A DNA stretch of 6,928 bases from an uncultured Collinsella sp. (lineage in GTDB: Bacteria > Actinomycetota > Coriobacteriia > Coriobacteriales > Coriobacteriaceae), in NCBI GenBank assembly GCA_902478885.1, contig CABSMS010000095.1, positions 1 to 6,928 on the forward strand. Direction: 5' to 3'. This document shows positions 1 to 5,058 of the stretch, piece after piece. The notes under the pieces are model-generated. The model made no database searches. It was given only the letters and a program-made list of their open reading frames with translations, and was not told the DNA's origin. The position numbers were made by a program, and so were the translations under genes. Within the stretch, counting starts at the first letter, position 1. Every line of letters starts with the position of its first letter.

Positions 1-2
1 TC

Positions 3-77
3 ATCGCGGTCTACGGGGTCAACGATATGGCACCGTGGGGACACATGTATGTCAACCCTGGTCTAACAGAGCCTTAA
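3..77 (+). CDS. possible 3' end of an unidentified protein gene (partial at contig start)
   Basis: An open frame enters from the left edge and ends at a TAA at 75-77, giving 24 residues that include VYGVNDMAPWGHMYVNPG. Most codons in the first part end in G or C (GCG GTC TAC GGG GTC AAC), matching the third-position bias of the confirmed genes here, and the other two plus-strand frames look less coding-like. The fragment is too short to assign a family and I do not recognise it. It would be transcribed toward dinB, so the two genes would be convergent. It could also be a chance open frame. Confidence 0.35.
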   Translation: MAVYGVNDMAPWGHMYVNPGLTEP

Positions 78-138
78 AAAATCCCCGTCCTAGAATAATC
101 ATTCGCAGCTGCCCGGCTTTCTTTTTGCCCAAAGGCGG
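78..138. other. convergent intergenic spacer with T-tracts but no clear terminator hairpin
   Basis: This short gap lies between the putative left-edge gene and the 3' end of dinB. It is richer in A/T than its surroundings. It holds a T-rich run on the plus strand (118-126) and an A-run at 76-81 that reads as a T-run on the minus strand, as would be expected of terminators for the two converging genes. A GCAGCTGC palindrome sits at 105-112, but I found no stem longer than about 4 bp directly before either T-tract. A bidirectional terminator is therefore possible but not demonstrated. Confidence 0.3.
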
Positions 139-1392
139 TTAATCGTTGAAGCGGGATTGGCGGCCGAAGGATAGGGCGGTGTCGCCGAATTTGTCTCGGA
201 CGGCGTCGATGGCGACGGAGAGGTCGCGGCGGTCGCTGGATTGGGCTCCGCGATCATCGACTTCGCAGAATAGGTCGGTCTGGATGCCGCCTTGGTGGTC
301 GAAGTCGCTCATGCTGATGCCTGCTAAGCGAACGTGCATTCCTTCCTGCCAGATGTTGTCGAGCAGATCGAGTGCAACCGCCACGAAGATGTTCTCATCG
401 TCGGTCGGATGAGGCAGCCGGCGCTGTGCCGTACGCCCGCTGCCATACGAATACTTAAGCTTGAGCGTTACCGTGGCACCCGTCAGCCCCTGACGGCGCA
501 GACGGCGTCCCACTGACTCTCCCAACAGCGCAATCGCCGCCTCAATATCCCCACGCTCAGTCAAATCTTTAGCAAAGGTGCGTTCATTGCTGACCGACTT
601 GACCTCGCGCTCCTCATCGAGACTCGTGACTTCGGAGATTTCGAGTCCCAGCGCACGCTGGCGCATGCGTTCGCCGTTGACGCCAAAAATAGAGGCCAAG
701 GTGGATTCCGGTGCACGTGATAGCTCTCCGAGGGTGTAGATGCGCATGCGGCGCAGTCGCTCCTCGGCCGAGCGCCCGATGCCGCTCATGGCAGATACCG
801 GCAGTGCGGCCAAAAAGCGCTGCTCGGTTCCGGGGCGCACGATGGTCAGCCCAAACGGCTTATCCCGCTCGCTTGCGATCTTTGCGACCGTCTTGTTGCA
901 GCCCACGCCAATGGAGCACGTCACTCCCAGCGCTGCCACGCGGTCGCTTATACGCCGCGCAACCAGCAGCGGGTCTTCGGGCGCAAAGCGACCCGGTGTG
1001 ATATCGATGAAGGCTTCGTCGATGGATACGCGCTCAACGCGCGGGGTCTCGTCGGCGAGAATCGCCATAACCTGCGTGCTCACCTCGCGGTAGCGATCAA
1101 AGTGCCCGTGCGTCCAAATGGCCTGCGGGCACAGGCGCCGTGCCTCGGCCGAGGGCATGGCAGAGTGCACGCCAAAGCGACGCGCCTCATACGAACACGT
1201 GGACACGACGCCACGCGAATCGGCGTCTCCGCCCACGATGAGCGGCTTGCCGCGCCACTCGGGATGATCGAGCATCTCCACGCTCGCAAAAAACGCATCG
1301 AGGTCCATGAGGCCTACCGCCGGACCCGTCCAGGGAGGCGGCGTGACGCCCATGGCATCCTCATAACCGTATGTATGTTCGCGTCTTTCCAT
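139..1392 (-). CDS. dinB: DNA polymerase IV (Y-family translesion polymerase DinB)
   Basis: This gene encodes an error-prone Y-family polymerase that extends and bypasses damaged template bases at stalled forks. The 417-residue product shows the palm/finger signature DLDAFFASVE (about 30-39) with the first metal-binding Asp30 and a probable steric-gate Phe35. SIDEAF (123-128) supplies the catalytic Asp125/Glu126 pair, and IGVGCNKTVAKIASERDKP (161-179) is the conserved nucleotide-binding stretch. A helix-hairpin-helix-like thumb segment (MSGIGRSAEERL) follows near 202, then the little-finger domain. QTDLF at 371-375 matches the beta-clamp binding motif QxxLF, with a roughly 40-residue tail after it. 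All key residues are present, so the enzyme should be active. The catalytic Asp lies about 22 residues further in than in E. coli DinB, so the N-terminus may be over-called: the ATG at 1353-1351 has a GAGGA four bases upstream, while the ATG at 1392 has no Shine-Dalgarno sequence. The gene is transcribed divergently from rpsP. Confidence 0.95.
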   Translation of the reverse strand: MERREHTYGYEDAMGVTPPPWTGPAVGLMDLDAFFASVEMLDHPEWRGKPLIVGGDADSRGVVSTCSYEARRFGVHSAMPSAEARRLCPQAIWTHGHFDRYREVSTQVMAILADETPRVERVSIDEAFIDITPGRFAPEDPLLVARRISDRVAALGVTCSIGVGCNKTVAKIASERDKPFGLTIVRPGTEQRFLAALPVSAMSGIGRSAEERLRRMRIYTLGELSRAPESTLASIFGVNGERMRQRALGLEISEVTSLDEEREVKSVSNERTFAKDLTERGDIEAAIALLGESVGRRLRRQGLTGATVTLKLKYSYGSGRTAQRRLPHPTDDENIFVAVALDLLDNIWQEGMHVRLAGISMSDFDHQGGIQTDLFCEVDDRGAQSSDRRDLSVAIDAVRDKFGDTALSFGRQSRFND

Positions 1393-1398
1393 GTCATG

Positions 1399-1404
1399 AG
1401 TATA
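1399..1404 (-). promoter_or_regulatory. candidate -10 element for dinB (possible leaderless start)
   Basis: On the minus strand this reads TATACT, one change from the TATAAT consensus. The A of the dinB ATG at 1392 lies seven bases past its end, where transcription would be expected to start. If real, the mRNA would be leaderless, which fits the absence of a ribosome binding site before that ATG and is common in Actinobacteria. I see no convincing -35 hexamer at 16-19 bp spacing, so this rests on a single hexamer. Confidence 0.3.
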
Positions 1405-1436
1405 CCGCGCAGCTCATGTGGGGTGCGTGTATGTGC

Positions 1437-1464
1437 TTGCAAATCCCGAATTCTTGTCTAAGAT
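1437..1464 (+). promoter_or_regulatory. weak candidate upstream promoter for the rpsP operon
   Basis: TTGCAA at 1437-1442 and TAAGAT at 1459-1464 are separated by 16 bp and resemble sigma-70-type -35 and -10 elements (each 4 or more matches of 6). Transcription would begin near 1471 and give a leader of about 120 nt before rpsP. It is weaker and further away than the candidate at 1509-1537, and the two could act in tandem. The assignment is by inspection only. Confidence 0.25.
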
Positions 1465-1508
1465 ATGGATTTGCCCTCGACTACACCGAAGAAGTTGGTC
1501 TCACGGAC

Positions 1509-1537
1509 TTCACCTGCCCGCGTCGATGGCGTATTAT
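1509..1537 (+). promoter_or_regulatory. probable promoter of the rpsP-khpA-rimM-trmD-lepB operon
   Basis: TTCACC (1509-1514) and TATTAT (1532-1537) are separated by exactly 17 bp. They match the primary sigma-factor consensus at 4 of 6 and 5 of 6 positions. Transcription would begin near 1544, leaving a leader of about 50 nt before the rpsP start codon. The position fits a housekeeping promoter for the plus-strand operon. No experimental evidence is available here. Confidence 0.5.
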
Positions 1538-1540
1538 GTT

Positions 1541-1574
1541 CAACTGTTTGTTTGTAGTTGCAGCCTAAAGCTGC
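1541..1574 (+). promoter_or_regulatory. two small adjacent hairpins in the rpsP leader
   Basis: CAACT (1541-1545) can pair with AGTTG (1556-1560) around a 10-nt G/T-rich loop. Immediately next to it, GCAGC (1560-1564) pairs perfectly with GCTGC (1570-1574) around the loop CTAAA. The second stem ends six bases before the rpsP Shine-Dalgarno sequence. The two stems share base 1560, so both cannot be fully formed at once. Ribosomal-protein operons often carry leader structures used for autoregulation, but these stems are only 5 bp and may be incidental. Confidence 0.3.
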
Positions 1575-1593
1575 TTGGTTGGAGGAGTTTCCT

Positions 1594-1935
1594 TTGGCAG
1601 TCAAGATTCGCCTTGCTCGTCACGGCGCTAAGAAGCGTCCGTACTACCGTGTCGTCGTCGCCGATTCCCGCGCCCCGCGTGACGGTCGTATCATCGAGGA
1701 GGTTGGCCGCTACAACCCGATGACCGCCCCCAAGACCATCAACCTCGACCTCGAGAAGATCGCCGACTGGCAGTCCAAGGGCGCTCAGCTCACCGACGCC
1801 GTCGCCGCTCTGGTCAAGGCCGCCAACGAGGGCGAGAAGACCGAGACCGTCGTCAAGAAGTCCAAGAAGCAGCTCGCCAAAGAGGCCGAGGCCGCTAAGG
1901 CTGCCGCTGAGGCCGCTGAGGGCGCCGAGGAGTAA
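1594..1935 (+). CDS. rpsP: 30S ribosomal protein bS16
   Basis: bS16 is a primary-binding protein of the 30S subunit that contacts 16S rRNA and helps its 5' domain fold. The 113-residue product opens with AVKIRLARHGAKKRPYYRVV, the unmistakable S16 N-terminus, followed by ADSRAPRDGRIIEEVGRYNP, also diagnostic. I chose the TTG at 1594 because GGAGGAG (1581-1587) lies six bases upstream and the family begins at MAVKIRL. The longer frame, opening at a TTG at 1558, would add 12 residues and has no family support. The core S16 fold accounts for roughly the first 80 residues. The rest is a Lys/Ala/Glu-rich tail (KKSKKQLAKEAEAAKAAAEA) that is probably helical or disordered and makes the protein longer than the usual 75-90 residues. 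The gene heads the operon, and khpA starts three bases after its stop. Confidence 0.97.
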   Translation: MAVKIRLARHGAKKRPYYRVVVADSRAPRDGRIIEEVGRYNPMTAPKTINLDLEKIADWQSKGAQLTDAVAALVKAANEGEKTETVVKKSKKQLAKEAEAAKAAAEAAEGAEE

Positions 1936-1938
1936 ATC

Positions 1939-2223
1939 GTGCCTGAGGTTGACGCTGCACAGCTCGAGGGTGAGGCAATGCTCTCAGATCGCATCGCCGA
2001 TCTCGTCGAATATCTCGTTGTTCAGATCGTCGACGACCCGGATTCCGTGAGCCTTGAGGTCATCGATGGTGACGACGCCTCTACGATTGAGGTTTCGGTC
2101 GCCGAGGATGACGTCGCTAAGGTCATCGGCCGTCGTGGCCGTACCATCAAGGCCATTCGCACGCTCGCCCGTGCACTGGCCGCTCGCCTCGACACTGCTG
2201 TCGAGGTAGAGGTTCTGGGCTAG
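1939..2223 (+). CDS. khpA: KH-domain RNA-binding protein KhpA
   Basis: KhpA is a small single-KH protein that binds RNA in the cytoplasm. In Firmicutes it partners with KhpB (Jag/EloR) and affects cell elongation and post-transcriptional control, and its usual position is between rpsP and rimM, as here. The signature is VIGRRGRTIKAIRTL, with an intact GxxG loop (GRRG) for nucleic-acid binding, preceded by the typical LVEYLVVQIVDDPDSV segment. The GTG at 1939 has GAGGAG (1927-1932) six bases upstream, overlapping the end of rpsP, and gives 94 residues. An ATG at 1978 with GAGGG (1966-1970) seven bases upstream gives 81 residues, closer to the family's usual 75-80 and starting exactly where homologues do. 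Either or both starts may be used. The function is secure as RNA-binding; the precise role in this organism is unknown. Confidence 0.9.
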   Translation: MPEVDAAQLEGEAMLSDRIADLVEYLVVQIVDDPDSVSLEVIDGDDASTIEVSVAEDDVAKVIGRRGRTIKAIRTLARALAARLDTAVEVEVLG

Positions 2224-2227
2224 GACC

Positions 2228-2749
2228 TTGAGGTCCCAGTACAAAAACATCGCCCGTGTGGTCAAGCCGCACGGAAGGAAGGGGGAGGTCCTCGCGCAGC
2301 CGCTGCGGGGGCTTCCTTCTGTATTAGAGCCTGGTATGCGCGTCGCCCTGACGCCGCCGGCGCTCAAGCGCGACCGCTTTTGCACGGTCGTGTCCGTTAC
2401 CGATACGGGCGATGGCGATTTGGTCTCGTTTGAGGGCATTGACGACTTGACGGCCGCCGAGGGCATCACGGGATGCTACGTGCTGGCAAATCGTGACGAC
2501 TTTGAGCTCGATTCGCTCGACGCTGCCTATACCGACCTGTTGGGTCGTGAGGTGGTCGACGAGCGCTTCGGTTCGCTCGGCACAATCGTCGAGATCATGT
2601 CGACGCCCGCTAACGATGTTTGGGTTGTCGAGGGCGATCGGTACGGCGAGGTACTGATTCCCGTGATCGAGCAGGTTGTGCTCGATCTTCCCGACACAGG
2701 AACAATTTCCGTCCATGTTATGGACGGCCTGATCGATATGGACAAGTAG
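2228..2749 (+). CDS. rimM: ribosome maturation factor RimM
   Basis: RimM binds the pre-30S particle and helps mature the 3' (head) domain of 16S rRNA. The 173-residue product has the two expected domains. The N-terminal RimM barrel (about 5-90) contains IARVVKPHGRKGEVLAQPL and DLTAAEGITGCYVLANRDD. The C-terminal PRC barrel (about 98-170) contains LLGREVVDE, GTIVEIMSTPANDVWVV, VLIPVIEQVV and the closing VMDGLID. The length is normal for the family. The TTG at 2228 is four bases after the khpA stop. An in-frame TAG at 2207 rules out an upstream start, and the next alternative, GTG at 2258, would remove the first conserved strand. The site has only a weak GGA at 2223-2225, very close to the start, so translation probably depends on coupling to khpA. 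Confidence 0.95.
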   Translation: MRSQYKNIARVVKPHGRKGEVLAQPLRGLPSVLEPGMRVALTPPALKRDRFCTVVSVTDTGDGDLVSFEGIDDLTAAEGITGCYVLANRDDFELDSLDAAYTDLLGREVVDERFGSLGTIVEIMSTPANDVWVVEGDRYGEVLIPVIEQVVLDLPDTGTISVHVMDGLIDMDK

Positions 2750-2759
2750 GGAGGACAAC

Positions 2760-3518
2760 ATGCTGATTGAGACCCTTTCGGTCTTTCCCGAGATGTTTGA
2801 GCCCGTCATGTCCACATCGATTTTGGGCCGCGCCCGTAAGGCCGGCCTTTTTGGTTTTAAGGCGTATAACCTGCGCGACTGGACGCACGACCGCCATCGT
2901 ACCGTCGATGACGAGCCGTACGGCGGCGGGCAGGGCATGCTCATGAAGGTCGAGCCTATCGCAGAGGCCATCGAGGCCATTAGCGCAGAGGGTCCCAAGC
3001 CCACGGTTGTGTTCTTCACCCCCTGTGGCGAGCCTTTTACGCAGCATGTGGCCGAGCGCCTGCTCAAAAGTGAGCGCCTGCTGTTTGTGTGCAGCCGTTA
3101 CGAGGGCGTCGACGAGCGCGCGTATGCGTATGCCGATGAGCGTCTGTCGATTGGCGACTACGTGCTTACGGGCGGCGAACTTCCCGCTATGGTCGTTGCC
3201 GATGCCGTCGTACGCCTCATTCCCGGCGCCCTTGGTGACGAGATGAGCAACGTCGACGAGTCGTTCTCGACCGCCGAGGACGGAGGCCTGCTCGAGTACG
3301 CGCAGTACACCCGTCCTGCCGAGTTCAACGGCGAGGGCGTGCCTCCGGTGCTTGTGAGCGGCGATCACGCCAAGGTCGATGCCTGGCGTCGCAAGAACGC
3401 CATCGAGCGCACCTGCCGCTGGCGTCCCGACTTGATCGAGACGGCGCGGCTCACGCCCGAGGAGCGCGCTTACGCGCAGGAGATTCTTGACGCTTCGTAT
3501 TCGCAGAGCGAGGAGTGA
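2760..3518 (+). CDS. trmD: tRNA (guanine-N1)-methyltransferase TrmD
   Basis: TrmD transfers a methyl group from S-adenosylmethionine to N1 of G37 in tRNAs with G36G37, which prevents +1 frameshifting. The 252-residue product carries the SPOUT trefoil-knot motifs PYGGGQGMLMK (53-63), TPCGEPFTQ (87-95), SRYEGVDER (112-120) and IGDYVLTGGELPAMVVADAV (131-150), plus the C-terminal YTRPAEF and GVPPVLVSGDHAKVDAWR. The length is normal. GGAGG at 2750-2754 lies five bases before the ATG. One point is unusual: counting from Arg152 (E. coli Arg154), the position of catalytic Asp169 is Glu167, with Asp166 next to it (VDESF where E. coli has TEDSF). The following loop is also a few residues longer. The fold and all other motifs are intact, so I still expect function. 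The gene lies between rimM and lepB. Confidence 0.97.
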   Translation: MLIETLSVFPEMFEPVMSTSILGRARKAGLFGFKAYNLRDWTHDRHRTVDDEPYGGGQGMLMKVEPIAEAIEAISAEGPKPTVVFFTPCGEPFTQHVAERLLKSERLLFVCSRYEGVDERAYAYADERLSIGDYVLTGGELPAMVVADAVVRLIPGALGDEMSNVDESFSTAEDGGLLEYAQYTRPAEFNGEGVPPVLVSGDHAKVDAWRRKNAIERTCRWRPDLIETARLTPEERAYAQEILDASYSQSEE

Positions 3519-3520
3519 GT

Positions 3521-4084
3521 ATGGTTCCTACGCAACATTCCGCGTTGAGGGGCGTTTTTGAGTGGATCGCGGTCATCGCGATCGCGCTGGTCGCCACCTT
3601 CCTGATTCGCTCGTTTGTGGTCGAGCCCTTTGTGGTGCCCACCGGCTCCATGGAGTCCACGATCGAGATTGGCGACCAGATCTTGGCACAAAAGGTGAGC
3701 CTCGAGCTCGGTCAGCCCGTCAAGCAGGGCGATATCGTGGTGTTTCACAACCCCGATGGCACCTCCGAGCATGATGTTCTTGTCAAGCGCGTTATTGCCA
3801 CGGCCGGCCAGACAGTCGACCTGCAGGATGGCAAGGTGGTCGTTGACGGCCAAGCGCTCGACGAGGACTATACGACGGGCATGAGCTGGCCACTTTCGGT
3901 CCAAGCGCCCGGCGCTCAGGTAAGCTATCCCTACACCGTTCCCGATGGGTGCGTGTGGGTGATGGGCGACAACCGCGAAAACTCTGCCGACTCACGCTAC
4001 TTTGGTCCCGTCGATCGCTCTGATTTGATCGCTGTGGCATTCGTTCGCTACTGGCCGCTCAACCGCATCGGCGCTATCGACTAA
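3521..4084 (+). CDS. lepB: type I signal peptidase LepB
   Basis: This membrane-anchored serine protease removes signal peptides from exported proteins on the outer face of the cytoplasmic membrane. Numbered from the ATG at 3521 (187 residues), there is one N-terminal transmembrane segment (about 13-29), then PTGSMEST with nucleophile Ser43, VLVKRVI with the general-base Lys89, and GDNRENSADSRYFGPV (box E). The single anchor and compact size match the Gram-positive type. A GTG at 3515 overlaps the trmD stop and would add two residues. I prefer 3521 because GAGGAG at 3510-3515 sits five bases before it but overlaps the GTG. The two-base gap after trmD implies coupled translation. rplS, which commonly lies between trmD and lepB, is missing here. 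Confidence 0.95.
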   Translation: MVPTQHSALRGVFEWIAVIAIALVATFLIRSFVVEPFVVPTGSMESTIEIGDQILAQKVSLELGQPVKQGDIVVFHNPDGTSEHDVLVKRVIATAGQTVDLQDGKVVVDGQALDEDYTTGMSWPLSVQAPGAQVSYPYTVPDGCVWVMGDNRENSADSRYFGPVDRSDLIAVAFVRYWPLNRIGAID

Positions 4085-4143
4085 AAACCGCTATAGTACA
4101 GTACCTAACCGTGTAATCGTTTCGACGAGGGGATATTAGAGGC
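4085..4143 (+). promoter_or_regulatory. lepB-glyQ spacer with glyQ ribosome binding site and weak -10-like hexamer
   Basis: This 59-nt gap is the widest within the plus-strand cluster. It contains TATAGT (4092-4097), a fair -10-like hexamer, but no matching -35 hexamer 16-18 bp upstream. It also holds GAGGGG (4127-4132), eleven bases before the glyQ ATG, and AGAGG (4138-4142), too close to act alone. I see no hairpin plus T-run, so read-through from lepB into glyQS is plausible. The gap is too short for a T-box leader. Confidence 0.3.
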
Positions 4144-5055
4144 ATGAACGCTTCATCGCTTTCCTTCCAAGACATCATCCTGCGCCTCCAGCAGTACTGG
4201 GGCGAGCAGGGCTGCGTCATTATGCAGCCCTATGACTCCGAGGTCGGTGCCGGTACCTTCCACACCGCGACCACGCTGCGCTCGCTCGGTCCCGCCGAGT
4301 GGCGCACCTGCTATGCGCAGCCCTGCCGCCGTCCCGCCGACGGCCGCTACGGCGAGAACCCCAACCGCATGCAGCACTACTATCAGTTCCAGGTGCTCAT
4401 TAAGCCCTCGCCGGTCAACGCCCAGGAGCTCTACCTGGGGTCTCTTGCCGCCATTGGCCTGGACCCCAACGACCATGACGTCCGCTTTGTCGAGGACGAC
4501 TGGGAGAGCCCGACGCTCGGCGCCTGGGGTCTTGGCTGGGAGGTCTGGCTCAACGGCATGGAGGTCACGCAGTTTACGTACTTCCAGCAGGTGGGCGGCA
4601 TCGAGGTCGACCCCGTGCCTGTCGAGATCACCTATGGCCTGGAGCGCATTGCCATGTATGCGCAGGGCGTCAACTCCGTCTACGACCTGGTGTGGAGCTA
4701 CCTGCCCGACGGCACGCCCATGACCTATGGCGACGTGTTCCTCGAGAACGAGCGCGAGTTCAGTGCCTATAACTTTGAGGTCGCCAACGTCGAGATGATG
4801 CGTCAGAAGTTTGACGACTACGAGGCCGAGTGCCATTCCTGCCTGGAGCGAAAGCTGCCGCTGCCGGCGTACGACTGTGTCATGAAGTGCAGCCACGCTT
4901 TCAACCTGCTCGATGCCCGCGGTGCCCTATCCGCGGTCGAGCGTGCCAACTACATCCTGCGCGTCCGCGCCGTCGCCAAGGCGTGCTGCGAGGCCTACAT
5001 GGCCGAGGTCGCCGGAGTCAACGAGAATGCCGACCAGGAAGGCGAGGTGGCGTAA
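4144..5055 (+). CDS. glyQ: glycyl-tRNA synthetase alpha subunit
   Basis: GlyQ is the catalytic (class II) subunit of the alpha2beta2 glycyl-tRNA synthetase, which activates glycine with ATP and charges tRNA-Gly in the cytoplasm. The 303-residue product starts with the family pattern LSFQDIILRLQQYWGEQGC and continues with MQPYDSEVGAGTFHTATTLR (27-46). RTCYAQPCRRP (54-64) is the class II motif 2 region with its arginines, followed by NRMQHYYQFQV. FTYFQQVGGIEVDPVPVEI (144-162) leads into YGLERIAMY (164-172), the motif 3 region. A Cys-containing segment, CHSCLERKLPLPAYDCVMKC, lies in the C-terminal helical part and is usual for the family. Length is normal. glyS begins three bases after the stop, so the two subunits are probably made in equal amounts. 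Confidence 0.97.
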   Translation: MNASSLSFQDIILRLQQYWGEQGCVIMQPYDSEVGAGTFHTATTLRSLGPAEWRTCYAQPCRRPADGRYGENPNRMQHYYQFQVLIKPSPVNAQELYLGSLAAIGLDPNDHDVRFVEDDWESPTLGAWGLGWEVWLNGMEVTQFTYFQQVGGIEVDPVPVEITYGLERIAMYAQGVNSVYDLVWSYLPDGTPMTYGDVFLENEREFSAYNFEVANVEMMRQKFDDYEAECHSCLERKLPLPAYDCVMKCSHAFNLLDARGALSAVERANYILRVRAVAKACCEAYMAEVAGVNENADQEGEVA

Positions 5056-5058
5056 GCC

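Noticed and set aside
105..117. GCAGCTGC palindrome and nearby T-run as a Rho-independent terminator
   Set aside because: The palindrome has no loop, and no stem of 5 bp or more directly precedes the T-run, so a terminator call is not justified.
1418..1723. 101-codon plus-strand open frame across the dinB-rpsP spacer into rpsP
   Set aside because: It overlaps rpsP in another frame, has no ribosome binding site, and its downstream part is an rpsP shadow.
2324..3067. 247-codon minus-strand open frame opposite rimM and trmD
   Set aside because: It spans two confirmed genes and their junction in antisense, with no motif or ribosome binding site. It is a composition-driven shadow frame, as is the overlapping frame at 2718-3368.
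4085..4143. T-box riboswitch for glycyl-tRNA ahead of glyQ
   Set aside because: The gap is only 59 nt, without a T-box core sequence or terminator/antiterminator stems, which is far too short for a T-box leader.
4153..4896. 247-codon minus-strand open frame opposite glyQ
   Set aside because: It is antisense to a fully supported gene, has no recognisable motif, and is the kind of Gly/Val/Leu/Asp-rich shadow frame that G/C-biased codons create.
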